Position numbers and translations under genes: made by a program. From contig NZ_JAFBED010000001.1 in NCBI RefSeq assembly GCF_016908565.1, positions 310,001 to 374,000 on the forward strand: a DNA stretch of 64,000 nt, in the 5' to 3' direction. Origin of the DNA: Sutcliffiella tianshenii (GTDB lineage Bacteria > Bacillota > Bacilli > Bacillales > Bacillaceae_I). The notes below the pieces were generated by a model. The model ran no database searches. It had not been told where the DNA came from and saw only the letters and a program-made list of their open reading frames with translations. Shown piece by piece: positions 9,279 through 18,300 of the stretch (position 1 is its first letter; each line of letters starts with the position of its first letter).

Positions 9279-10049
9279 TTATGTAACCTGCGTAAAGATG
9301 ACGGAGATGTTGTCCTTTTCTTTACGAGCCTTTACCTTCTCCACCAGATCCTTCACGGTGTCCTGCAGAGCATTTTCATTCGAGATGACCGCGGGCTTGA
9401 GGCTTGCGACAATCTCTCCGTCTGTCATCTCATGATAAAAACCATCAGAACAGAGCAGAAATCCGCTTCCTGATTCCACAGTCCCCGTTGAAACGACAGG
9501 CTTTAACTCCTTCGTTGCACCCACACATTGCAAAAGGACGTTCCTTCTCGGGTCGACCCTTGCTTGATCCTCAGTGATATTTCCTTTTTCAAGCTCCCTT
9601 TGCACCAATGTCTGGTCCTTCGTCAGCTGGGTCAAGGTGTCATCGTTCAGCATATAGGCCCTGCTGTCCCCGATCTGCACAAGGATATAGCTGGAATAGA
9701 CCATTAACAGAGCGGTCAGCGTAGTACCGAGCTGTACGTTGGACCCTTCGCCATGATTCAAGATTTTTCGGTTTACTTCATTTATTACTTGCTCCAATCT
9801 GATGGAGAGCTCCGTCTCCTGCGTCTCACGTTCCAGGAGCCCGGGTAACTCGTGATCAAACCACTCTGACAGATGTTCTACTACAGTTGCACTTGCCAAC
9901 TCACCTTGCGTCAGTCCGCCCATCCCGTCACAGATGACGAAAAATCCTACCTGTCCTCGCGGTGTCCTGGCTGATTTTAGCAGGAGCGCATCCTGATTTG
10001 TCTTCTTTTTGATTCCTTTATCGGTATGATAAGCAGTAAGAAATGCCAT
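9279..10049 (-). CDS. PP2C-family protein serine/threonine phosphatase
   Basis: 256 residues, about the normal length for bacterial Stp/PrpC enzymes, soluble and cytoplasmic. Metal-binding and catalytic motifs of the PPM family are all visible: TNQDA near the N-terminus, CDGMGG, GTT, GDSRAY, LCSDGF and the final KDNISV. It should remove phosphate from Ser/Thr, most likely opposing the kinase encoded 18 bp downstream. The ATG at 10049 is preceded by GAGGAGGAAAAACA. The gene is separated from the FHA gene upstream by a 141-bp repeat element that may alter its expression. Confidence 0.95.
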   Translation of the reverse strand: MAFLTAYHTDKGIKKKTNQDALLLKSARTPRGQVGFFVICDGMGGLTQGELASATVVEHLSEWFDHELPGLLERETQETELSIRLEQVINEVNRKILNHGEGSNVQLGTTLTALLMVYSSYILVQIGDSRAYMLNDDTLTQLTKDQTLVQRELEKGNITEDQARVDPRRNVLLQCVGATKELKPVVSTGTVESGSGFLLCSDGFYHEMTDGEIVASLKPAVISNENALQDTVKDLVEKVKARKEKDNISVIFTQVT

Positions 10050-10076
10050 TGTTTTTCCTCCTCTCTATAAATCCGT

Positions 10077-10217
10077 GTTCAAAAAGGAGGATAAAAAGAG
10101 CAAAGAAGTTCGAGGAAGCGAAGTCTCGAGCACCGCAGCGTATATTATGAATACGCGAGGAGCGCAGAGGCAAGCTGACAAAGAAATTCGAAGCTATTTT
10201 TACCGGACTTTTTGAAC
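10077..10217. repeat. Inverted-repeat-bounded 141-bp element inside the operon
   Basis: GTTCAAAAAG (10077-10086) and its exact complement CTTTTTGAAC (10208-10217) bound a segment with a central hairpin GCGTAT (10138-10143) / ATACGC (10151-10156). Half-repeats such as AAAGAAGTTCGA and AAAGAAATTCGA also occur inside. There is no coding content. The layout suggests a small non-autonomous mobile or REP/bcr-like repeat of Bacillaceae. No second copy is present in this window. Confidence 0.6.
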
Positions 10218-10222
10218 ATCCT

Positions 10223-11491
10223 CTAAAAGAGTTTAAATACAAACTCCTCATTCGCGAGCCTGATGCGGTCCTCGTGCCTGATTTTCACTTTTTCCTTTGG
10301 ATCTAGCTTCCGGTCATTGACATAGCTGCCGTTTCTCGAATCATTGTCCTCGAGGAAGTACTGCCCGTTTTCGTGTAAAATGTGGGCATGCACACGGCCA
10401 ACGACCTTGTTCTGACATGTATGATCTGTGCCCTTTGGATCTCTTCCTATTTTAAATACACTCTTAGTGATCGCGATTTTCGGATTGCCGACACCATTCA
10501 GAAGATATGGCGGGGAAGTGGAGTAGTTTTCCACTCCTAGCATCGTCGTACCTTCAAACTCTTCTTCTATGGAAGTTGCTGAAGAACCGAGTACAGTTGT
10601 CCCTTCCTCCTCCTGCTCCTCCTGGAAAAAATCTGCCCCGGCTTTTGGCAGCATCTTCAAGGCCGAGTCCCTTAAGGTGTTATTCTCCTTGATGTCCGTT
10701 GCCTGATCAAGATCTGTCCGGGTAATCCTCTTGTATTGCAGCTCTTCCTCGATCTCCAGCTTACTGCCGACCTTTTTGTCCGTTTTACGTGAGCTGTATT
10801 GGGAGGTATGCACACCATTTTCGACTGTGCTGGACGTTTTGACCTCCACCTGGCCCGGTCGATAATAGTTGGATGGCTTCTCTGTCACTTCCACTTTTTT
10901 ACTGACGGCAAGGATAGTGGATGGTTTATATGCACCAAGCGCTTTCAGGTCTTCTATCATTTCCGGAAGTTCGGCATCCTTGAAATCAATCAGATAGTTA
11001 TGTAGGCGAACAAAGAATGCCGGATCATCCGACTCATCATATGGAGCCGTATAGAGGAGCTCTCTGAGAAAGTCCTTCAGTGATACCTTTTCAAACGAAT
11101 TATTTTTAATGGGGATATATAGGAAAAGTAATCTATTTGAAAAACTATCAATAAAGATCGATTGTTTATCGAAAAGGAAGTGCTGTAGATCCAGGCCAGA
11201 TTCCTCCACTCCAAGCAAGGTTTCCAATAGGTTGGAGAAGCAGGCAATCAGCTTTTCCTTTGAAAGCTTTTGAGAGAGGAAATCTTCTAATGACATTTCC
11301 GTGTCCAATTCATAACGGATATAGTGCTGCTCTTTTTTTGAAAGGGCCGTAAGCGGAAGCAGTCCAGGTTGGCTTGTGTTTTTCAGCTTATCCAGTATGG
11401 TTTGATCCAGCTCCTCATGATTCGGGACCTCCAAATACAGAAAGCTTGATAGACCATAATTTTCGATATATAAATCAACATGTTTTATCAT
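10223..11491 (-). CDS. FHA-domain protein with N-terminal DUF6382-like domain and TT-x-L motifs
   Basis: 422 residues without a membrane segment. Residues 1-200 resemble the DUF6382 domain found ahead of FHA domains. The segment DLQHFLFDKQSIFID recalls, by shape only, the catalytic-loop region of the EssB/YukC pseudokinase. A charged linker follows with EGTTVLG (296-302) and EGTTMLG (313-319). The C-terminal FHA domain (about 336-422) has KIGRDP, RVHAHI and DSRNGSYVN, although the usual Ser before xxH is Gly. FHA domains bind phospho-threonine peptides, so this is probably an adaptor reading phosphorylation by the kinase in the same cluster. It lies 90 bp after a WXG100 gene. Confidence 0.85.
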   Translation of the reverse strand: MIKHVDLYIENYGLSSFLYLEVPNHEELDQTILDKLKNTSQPGLLPLTALSKKEQHYIRYELDTEMSLEDFLSQKLSKEKLIACFSNLLETLLGVEESGLDLQHFLFDKQSIFIDSFSNRLLFLYIPIKNNSFEKVSLKDFLRELLYTAPYDESDDPAFFVRLHNYLIDFKDAELPEMIEDLKALGAYKPSTILAVSKKVEVTEKPSNYYRPGQVEVKTSSTVENGVHTSQYSSRKTDKKVGSKLEIEEELQYKRITRTDLDQATDIKENNTLRDSALKMLPKAGADFFQEEQEEEGTTVLGSSATSIEEEFEGTTMLGVENYSTSPPYLLNGVGNPKIAITKSVFKIGRDPKGTDHTCQNKVVGRVHAHILHENGQYFLEDNDSRNGSYVNDRKLDPKEKVKIRHEDRIRLANEEFVFKLF

Positions 11492-11540
11492 TTATCTCGT
11501 CTCCAGACTATTAATCTGACATTCTATTTTTGTATAACTC

Positions 11541-11566
11541 GGGCAATTAGCATGCACTAACTGCCC
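11541..11566 (-). other. Hairpin between WXG100 and FHA genes
   Basis: GGGCAATTAG and CTAACTGCCC (11541-11550 and 11557-11566) pair, with one G-U. There is no good T-run on the minus strand, so it is more likely an mRNA 3'-end stabiliser or partial terminator protecting the WXG100 message than a full stop. Confidence 0.5.
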
Positions 11567-11581
11567 TAGCTGACTACTGAA

Positions 11582-11884
11582 TTATCTGAACGCACTTGCG
11601 TTGTTGTTGATTTGAGTCTCTGCAGAGTTGTAGTTTGTTACGGTAGAATCCAAGAACTTGGAGTAAGCGTCCACTACTGTACGGTACTCTTCAAAACGTG
11701 GCGCCAAAGCATTGAAGTTGGTACGGATCGTGTTGGAAGCATCAGAGTTCCAAGTTTGAGATAAGCCGTTCATCTCTTTCTTGATCTCTTCCAGCTTCGC
11801 AGCCAATTGAGCGTTAAGTGTTCTGATTTGACCCGCTGTTTTGGAAACCTCACCAAGGGAAATTTTAATTCCATCCACTGACAT
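11582..11884 (-). CDS. WXG100-family T7SS secreted protein
   Basis: A 100-residue helical hairpin protein of the ESAT-6/EsxA type, exported by type VII secretion, usually as a dimer. The turn carries WNS (variant of WxG), flanked by two long amphipathic helices, with a YNSAETQ region near the end. An in-frame GTG at 11893 overlaps the ribosome binding site AGGTG. The ATG at 11884, 6 bases after it, gives the standard 100-residue length and is chosen here. It lies 35 bp after a second WXG100 gene, so the two may form a heterodimer or two homodimers. Confidence 0.92.
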   Translation of the reverse strand: MSVDGIKISLGEVSKTAGQIRTLNAQLAAKLEEIKKEMNGLSQTWNSDASNTIRTNFNALAPRFEEYRTVVDAYSKFLDSTVTNYNSAETQINNNASAFR

Positions 11885-11919
11885 TTCATTCACCTGCCCT
11901 TTATGATTTTCAAGATAGA

Positions 11920-12222
11920 TTAGTTGCTAAGTCTTTTCGCTGCATTAACCACTTCGTTTTGTGTTTCACGATAAGTCTTTGCACTGATTTTAAGGAATTC
12001 AGAGTGTTGTCTCATCAAAGTGGACATCTTTTGGAAATCGTCCATGAAGCCTTTGATCTGTGTAACGAATGCTACATTATCAGTTCCCTGCCATGCAGCA
12101 CCCATTCCGTCCACTTCACTGAAAAGTTGCTTGTAGATTCTTTCGTAATCGCCAGCCTGCTGGTCGATACGGGAAGCTGCTGTCTCTAATTTCGCTGGAT
12201 CAACTTGGATAGAACGCGCCAT
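11920..12222 (-). CDS. WXG100-family T7SS secreted protein (YukE/EsxA-like)
   Basis: Exactly 100 residues with the canonical WQG turn (AAWQGTDN) at about residue 44 and a YRETQ segment (Y-x3 type signal) near the C-terminus, both hallmarks of T7SS substrates. The ribosome binding site AAAGGAGGTGA is near perfect, implying high expression. It is the first gene after a 357-bp gap with a phased repeat array, so a promoter is expected in that gap, though I could not identify its hexamers. The pairing with the WXG100 gene downstream suggests the main secreted substrates or structural partners of the EssC-type ATPase encoded further upstream. Confidence 0.95.
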   Translation of the reverse strand: MARSIQVDPAKLETAASRIDQQAGDYERIYKQLFSEVDGMGAAWQGTDNVAFVTQIKGFMDDFQKMSTLMRQHSEFLKISAKTYRETQNEVVNAAKRLSN

Positions 12223-12389
12223 TCTTTCTCACCTCCTTTAAATGAGCTCTTTTGGTATGATTGCTTGTCCTTTTGTGATGCGAGCGGCTCGGAAGCATGC
12301 TTCGCTACTGATAAAACAGTGGAATCGCCGTGTTCAATGCTGGAATCTTGCGTTTGTGGGTTCGTTATTGACCTTCATTTAACGTTTTT

Positions 12390-12498
12390 GCACAAAAAAA
12401 CGGATTTGCGCTCAAAAATTGTTCCTTTTCGCTCAAAAATCAAAATTTACGCTCAAAAAAAGGCCACTTATGCACAAAAATTTTATTTTATGCACAAT
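12390..12498. repeat. Phased array of six GCWCAAAAA units, 20-21 bp period
   Basis: Units GCACAAAAA or GCTCAAAAA begin at 12390, 12410, 12431, 12451, 12472 and 12492 (the last ends in CAAT). Spacing alternates 20 and 21 bp, two DNA helical turns, so the A-tracts share one face of the helix and should bend the DNA. The remaining part of the gap 12223-12579 holds two palindromes, CGAGCGGCTCG (12281-12291) and GAAGCATGCTTC (12292-12303), and no gene. Confidence 0.7.
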
Positions 12499-12579
12499 TA
12501 CAGTTGCAGCAGCTAATGGTATGACTCATGACACTCACTGCACCGTTAAACCCACTCGGATCCTCCATCAATCGCCGCA

Positions 12580-12771
12580 TTAGATCTTCCTCAGCTCATT
12601 GCTGATGTTCCGGTAATTCTGTGCCGTCTCCCTCAGGCTTGCTGAGCTGTAGTTGCTGCCGATCCCTTTGAATTCATGGTTGATGCCGTTTGAAATATCC
12701 TCTAGCTCCCTGGTGATGACACTGATTTCCTGGATGATGCTACTGATTTTACTCTTCACTTTCGGATCCAT
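12580..12771 (-). CDS. Small helical T7SS partner protein (63 aa)
   Basis: A 63-residue all-helical protein (MDPKVKSKISS onward) with heptad-like hydrophobic spacing and no signal peptide. AGGAGG sits about 9 bases before the ATG. It starts 17 bp after the stop of the lipase gene, so they are co-transcribed. Small helical partners (YwqI/DUF5344-like, or TlaA for the reverse-type effector TslA) are needed to target T7SS effectors. The position argues for that role for the neighbouring lipase. No confident family match from sequence alone. Confidence 0.75.
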   Translation of the reverse strand: MDPKVKSKISSIIQEISVITRELEDISNGINHEFKGIGSNYSSASLRETAQNYRNISNELRKI

Positions 12772-12788
12772 GGTTACCTACCTCCTGT

Positions 12789-14222
12789 TTAACGTAATGA
12801 ATTGGCCTTGGACACGAGGTAGGATTCCTTCTTCTGCAAAAATTCCCTCGCCTGATTCAGATATGCGATGTTTTGATTGATGTTATTGTTCATGGCAGAT
12901 AGGATATCCGCCTTGATCAGGTTATCCAATCCGAAGATGCCGACCTCTCCATAAAGGCTATGGATCAAGGAATTGACATGGTTGGTCCTGCTCTTGATGG
13001 ACTGCAGTCTGGAAGAATAATAGACAAGGCGATGCAGATCGACCTTGATATAAGGTTCCTGCGGCAGGCTGGTGCCACCGAAGAAGCCGCTTACTCCACT
13101 GACCACCTTTCCGAAGAGATCTGATGCTTTTTTCCCTACGTCTTCAAAGAATCCTCGCACTTTGTTCTCCAGGCTCTTGGACATCGTCTCGATTTTGTTG
13201 ATCAGACTGATTGTCTGCTCCTTGATGAAGTTCGCTGCATCCGTCAGCCCTTTGTCGATGGCTGCGATGATATATTTGGCACCATCACTGATGGCTGTCA
13301 TGATCTGCTCTGCCTTCGAAGTGACAAACCCCTTGACTGCGGATTCGATATTTTCATAGAAAAGATGGAAATCTTGAATATCCGAGATAAAAGAGCCACC
13401 TGGCTTCACATTGACCAGGTTTCCATTCTCATCGAATGCGACACTCGTTTCTGCATGCGGGTAAAATGGATCTGTGTACTCTCCAGTCTTTTTATCAAGC
13501 GCTACCCTTAAGCTGACATAAGGGGCATACCCGAGCTGGGATACGATGTCTCCGTCATACACGATAAAGGAGAATGCTTCGGCATTTTTCAGGCCTTCCT
13601 TCTGCGTATCATTCAGCCCCCACCACCAGAGTGGGGCACCATTGATGACATAGCCCTTGATGTTATCATCTAGATTGTTGACATACACATAGGAAGCCAG
13701 ATTTCCACCTTTGGAGTGACCAAGAACATTCTTTTCCCCATCATGAAGTGCTACATGATTCGCATAGAATTCGTTCGCTTCTCTTTGCTGCACCGTTTCC
13801 ATTCCAAAAAAAGCCTGACCGTTTTCGGACCAATCCGTTTTCAGATTGTCGAGATCTCCCGGGTTCTCACTTCCACGGAACACAGCTGTGGCATTTCCGC
13901 TATCGTCCTTATAGGCATAACCGACAAAGCCCGAGTGGGATTCACCGTTTGTGTTATTGCCATCGTTTGGATTGTGGTTTTGGTAGCCTACGAGTTCCAC
14001 CTTTGCTAGATTAGAATTTTCATAGGATTCACTCTCTATAAAGCTCCTTATATTTTCAAGCCTTGGATTACTTTCATTAATATCTATATTATTTTCAACC
14101 TCATAAAGAATCTCTTCAATGGTAAGCGGTATATCTTCAACTTCAAGGTGTGGCGGCAAATCTAAATATGAAAGCTGAAGCAGAATATTCTTTTCTTTTT
14201 CAGTGAGTTTGGAAAGAGGCAT
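12789..14222 (-). CDS. Lipase-like T7SS effector with C-terminal helical secretion domain (TslA-like)
   Basis: 477 residues. The N-terminal half is an alpha/beta hydrolase of the DUF2974/lipase type: FRGS (115-118), nucleophile elbow GHSKGG with Ser170, a likely acid at Asp225 in VYDGDIVSQLG, and a candidate His286 in DFHLFYEN. There is no signal peptide. Residues about 290-380 are amphipathic. Residues about 395-477 form a helical region (DLHRLVYYSSRLQSI, and an ARE-containing last helix) like an LXG domain, but at the C-terminus. Catalytic domain first and LXG-like domain last is the layout described for S. aureus TslA, a type VII-secreted phospholipase. It sits 5 bp after a lipoprotein gene (possible immunity) and 17 bp before a small helical protein. 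The assignment is by architecture, not search. Confidence 0.8.
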   Translation of the reverse strand: MPLSKLTEKEKNILLQLSYLDLPPHLEVEDIPLTIEEILYEVENNIDINESNPRLENIRSFIESESYENSNLAKVELVGYQNHNPNDGNNTNGESHSGFVGYAYKDDSGNATAVFRGSENPGDLDNLKTDWSENGQAFFGMETVQQREANEFYANHVALHDGEKNVLGHSKGGNLASYVYVNNLDDNIKGYVINGAPLWWWGLNDTQKEGLKNAEAFSFIVYDGDIVSQLGYAPYVSLRVALDKKTGEYTDPFYPHAETSVAFDENGNLVNVKPGGSFISDIQDFHLFYENIESAVKGFVTSKAEQIMTAISDGAKYIIAAIDKGLTDAANFIKEQTISLINKIETMSKSLENKVRGFFEDVGKKASDLFGKVVSGVSGFFGGTSLPQEPYIKVDLHRLVYYSSRLQSIKSRTNHVNSLIHSLYGEVGIFGLDNLIKADILSAMNNNINQNIAYLNQAREFLQKKESYLVSKANSLR

Positions 14223-14226
14223 CGGC

Positions 14227-15003
14227 TTACTCTCCTAACACTTTATAATGGTTTACAACAGCATCCGGTCCAGTTAACAATAATTTTTTGTCCACTCGCG
14301 GATTTTGATTTTCAGGATTAACTCTTTCATCAATACTTAAATAGCCAAATAGCTTAGCATCAAGATTTGACCATGCGATATTATTTACATTCGCCGTACG
14401 GATATAATCTGAAATATCCTCCGATTTGTCTACAAACCCAACAGATACACCATATCTTTCCGCTCCAAGTTGGGACACTTCTTTATAGATGTTATATATT
14501 CCATCACTATATCTATCAACATCTGGTTCTCCATCGGTATGAATAGCCGCTACCACCATAACCCTTATATGTTCCTTGTTTTTTTCAACGAACTCGCTAA
14601 ATGGCGTATCAATCATCGAAGCATCATAAGTGCCTGTCTTAGCATAGACAACTACCTTAAATGGACTTTCAGGCAATTCTTGTTTCATTACATTTTGTAA
14701 AGACACCTTCAGTTCTTCTCCCCATTTGGAGAGTACGTAACTGTCGTAGTATTTCCCTTCATCATCCCGATACTCTCCCGCTAGAAACACTAGTTCGTCA
14801 TTTCCCTTAGGGTGAACAATTGCTTTATCCTTGCCATACATTTCTGAAAAAATGATACTTCCCTTTTTAACGTTTTCGATTTCAAACTCTTCATCATATG
14901 TACTCTCCACATGGGAAAGTATCTTATTCTCTGCGTCCATACAGCCCGTCACTCCAATCAATGAGATCATGAACAAAAACAGAACAATGGCTTTAACATT
15001 CAT
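14227..15003 (-). CDS. Lipoprotein, candidate immunity protein for the lipase effector
   Basis: 258 residues with a lipoprotein signal peptide ending in a lipobox (GVTGC, Cys21), so the mature protein is anchored on the outer face of the membrane. The rest is a mixed globular domain with motifs such as FKVVVYAKTGTYD that I cannot assign firmly; a DUF1672-like relation is possible. Its gene lies directly before the lipase gene (5-bp gap) in one operon. The immunity protein TilA for TslA is also a lipoprotein encoded beside its toxin, which makes immunity the best guess. The ATG has AGGCAGGT upstream. Confidence 0.75.
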   Translation of the reverse strand: MNVKAIVLFLFMISLIGVTGCMDAENKILSHVESTYDEEFEIENVKKGSIIFSEMYGKDKAIVHPKGNDELVFLAGEYRDDEGKYYDSYVLSKWGEELKVSLQNVMKQELPESPFKVVVYAKTGTYDASMIDTPFSEFVEKNKEHIRVMVVAAIHTDGEPDVDRYSDGIYNIYKEVSQLGAERYGVSVGFVDKSEDISDYIRTANVNNIAWSNLDAKLFGYLSIDERVNPENQNPRVDKKLLLTGPDAVVNHYKVLGE

Positions 15004-15059
15004 GCTGTTGTTACCTGCCTTCCTTTACAGGTTATCTTTGATTCTTGCAATTTCTAATC

Positions 15060-15311
15060 CTAGAACAGCATCAGCTTCGCACCGTTCTGCAGATTCAGCT
15101 CTTCTATCGTCTGGTTTATATTCAATATCTCCCCATTCGACTTGTTGCAAAGGACTGTATCGGGGGTGGCCTTGAAGTATCCATGGGACAGCTCACTTAC
15201 CGTACTTGATAAAAGATAGACCACTTCATACAGCTTGCTTGAGACCGGGATGAATACATCATGCTTATCGTTGGATGCCGGAACATACACTTCTACTAAA
15301 ATCTTATCCAA
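15060..15311 (-). CDS. YukD/EsaB-family ubiquitin-like T7SS protein
   Basis: 83 residues with the beta-grasp pattern of YukD/EsaB (ILVEVYVPASN..., ending LNLQNGAKLMLF), small cytoplasmic accessory proteins of type VII secretion. A TTG at 15320 is directly adjacent to the ribosome binding site GAGGAGG. The TTG at 15311, 9 bases away, is a better start and gives the usual family length. The start overlaps the end of the ATPase gene by 8 bp, so translation is coupled. This adjacency is a strong T7SS marker. Confidence 0.9.
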   Translation of the reverse strand: MDKILVEVYVPASNDKHDVFIPVSSKLYEVVYLLSSTVSELSHGYFKATPDTVLCNKSNGEILNINQTIEELNLQNGAKLMLF

Positions 15312-18300
15312 AGACTGCAACCTCCTCTTTTTCCGTTTCAGAGGCTAATAGCTTCACCAGGCTGACCTTGCCATTTTTCACGACATACCCGAAGTCGGTC
15401 GGGATTTCCTGATACATGTCTGTCGTGATTTTTGCTATCTTGAGCAGATACTGATCGCTGATGCCGCTGCCGATCCAGATGGCGTTTTTCACGGATGCGT
15501 GCTTTTTAAACCATTCCTCAAAGCTGACAGAGCTGAACTTGTCGGCGCTGTCGGACATCACGATGTAGACGTTCAGGTTTGCGCCCCGCTCCAGGAACAC
15601 CTTCAGCTTATCGAGCGCGTCCTCGGAAAGGCTCAAGCTAAGGTCGCTGAAGCTATCGATCACACAATAGATGTCATGGAAATCTGGTACTTCATGCCCC
15701 TGCTCCTCGGCATCCTTTTTCGTATTGTTGCGGTGAACAAGGGTTTCAAAAAGATGGACGATGGTTGTTTCAAGCTCATGCTTGGCAGATGCATAGCGAT
15801 ATTCTGGATCAGATTCCATCCGGAATGCCCCATTTGGATCCATGGCGATCACTTCATCCCCCGCCTTTATAGCCAACAGCTCGGAAAGTCCTTGCATAAA
15901 TGGTGTTGCTGCATCGTTCTGAGTGGCAGATACCAGGTTCACGAAGCATTCCTGGAAGTCGAAGAATGATAGCTTCAGAGACTGTCGATCCACCCCGACA
16001 GGAATGAACGGATGGGAAGAACCAAACATCATCTGATCCTGGATATAATCTGCAGTCACTTTTTCAGGGAGCGTCGGGATCCCAGGAGCTGGCTCCCTGT
16101 CCCATTTCTCGCGCGCTGTCTTGCTGTAGCCTTCGATGAAGCTGAACAGATCCTCTGTTTCCTTAACAGGCTTGGCGATCTGGAATTCATATACATTGTC
16201 TGCTTTGAAAATGCCGCGTCCTTTATGCTTGGATGGATACACGCCATCTACATTTCCAAGTACGCCGGAATACTCAGTCTGGTCGTTCAACTGAAGCACA
16301 AACAGCTGCTTGAAGTTCTGCAGCAGGCGATATCGGATCGAGCCGGTATTTGTGGCTGTTACGATAAAGTAGATGCCATATTTCGTACCTTCCCGAGTCA
16401 GGTAGGCGATTGCCTCCTCATGCTCTTCATACGTCTCGGAGAACGCGGAATAGTTATGGATGGCCACGACGATCGACGGCACCTTATCCGGTGATACACG
16501 GTTGTAGACGTTAATATCTCCGCCATAATTGGAAAAGAGCTTTTTACGGTTAACAATCTCCGCTTGAAGAAGCTTCATCAGATTCTGGATCTTTTCCGCT
16601 TCATGTGATACGACTACATCCCCGACATGAGGTGCGGAGCGGAACCAGTTCAAGGTTTCGGTACTGAAATCCAGGAGGTAGAAGTTCACTTCCTCCGGTG
16701 TATGCTCCTCCATCACTGATAGTAGCATCGCTTGCAGGAAGGACGTCTTTCCGCTTCCCGTCACGCCGTATACCACCGTATTGCCTTCCTGCGTGATCGG
16801 AAGTCTGAGCGGCATCTGACGCTGATTTGCCGGATCATCATATTCCCCAATGACAGGGTTGATCACATAGGCTTCATTCGTCTGATCACTATATTTTTCT
16901 TTAATGTCCTCTATATAAATCTGAGGTGGAATCGGCTCAAGCCAAAGCTGCTTCACCTTGATGTTTTCCTGCTTGGCAAGGCTGGCAAGATAATCTGTGA
17001 TTTCGTCGAGCTGTTTCGGCGGGTTCTTAATGCCCTTGTTACGGTCGATTTTAGCGGACTTGATTACACGGCCAAGGCTGTCGATGATGCTGATGCTTTC
17101 ATCCTTCTTTTTCTCGAGCTTATCAGCTGGATAGTATGGTGCACCTGCCCATGCAGATTGGCCAAGCTCAAAGATCTCGTTATAGCCGACCTGCAGATAG
17201 AAGCGTCCGACATTCGTCAGTTCCGCTGCATCCGGTCGTTTGATGACCTCCATACTGTCGGCCTTTTCCTGTACCTTGAGACTGATCCGGAATTTACTGT
17301 TACTCCAGATCTGATCGTCCACCACACCTGAAGGCTTCTGCGTTGCTAGGATCAAATGCACACCTAGGCTTCGCCCGATACGCGCCGCACTGACAAGCTG
17401 CTCCATGAATTCAGGCTGCTGGGTTTTCAGCTCGGCGAACTCATCGGAGATCATGAACAAGTGCTGCAGCGGTTCTGTGACGACGCCTTCCCTGTACAGC
17501 TTCTGGTATTTATAAATATCAATATTACTTTCATCCACTCTTCTGCTCGTCTCGCTGAAAATGGCCTGGCGGCGCTTCAGCTCACTCTGGATCGAGATGA
17601 GCGAGCGCTTTACCGCCGCACCGTCGAGGTTGGTGATTGTGCCGGCAAGATGCGGCAGGTCCAGGAAGGCATTCGCCATTCCGCCACCCTTGTAGTCGAT
17701 AAGGATGAACGCGACTTCATCAGGGTGGTAATTGACTGCAAGGGACAGGATGAATGTCATGATGAATTCACTTTTCCCCGAACCGGTCATACCGGCAATC
17801 AAGCCGTGTGGTCCATGGTACTTTTCATGCAGATCAAGATTGAAGATATCACCTGTTGTATCCACCCCGATCGGCGTCTGGATCGTCAAGGTCGGATTGT
17901 TTTCCTTCCACCGTGTCGGTACGTTCAAATGTTCTATCTTGCTGACACCAAACATTTCAAGGAAGGTCAGCATATCTGGCAAGGTATAATCCGACACTTC
18001 TGTTGCAAGCTGCGTATTGGCAAGCTTGATCGCATACATTTCAGCTGATTCCTTCAGGTACATATCCGCCCTGAAAGCAGTATAGGTACCGGAAATATCA
18101 TCCTTATCGTAGATTTTCGACCCTTCCTCTCCAAGCTCCACCACCTTCGAGCATTCCTTCGGCAGGTTTTGCAGCTCATCGTAAAGGGTAACTAAACTGA
18201 ACCCGATGTCTTTTTTCTCTTTTAAAATAAGATTGGTCATTTCCGCTTTGGAAGCGAGCTTCTTATTCATGGCAAAAACGACATAGTGCTGGTGCAGTTC

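Noticed and set aside
10223-11491. Calling the FHA protein an EssB/YukC homologue
   Set aside because: There is no membrane helix and no TPR-like C-terminus; only a vague similarity of one segment to the pseudokinase.
12390-12498. Possible CRISPR array because of regular spacing
   Set aside because: Repeated units are only 9 bp with 11-12-bp spacers and no cas genes are present; the 20.4-bp step fits DNA phasing instead.
12205-12516. 103-codon plus-strand frame across the phased A-tract array
   Set aside because: Low-complexity translation, no start signal and it crosses a ribosome binding site of the opposite strand.
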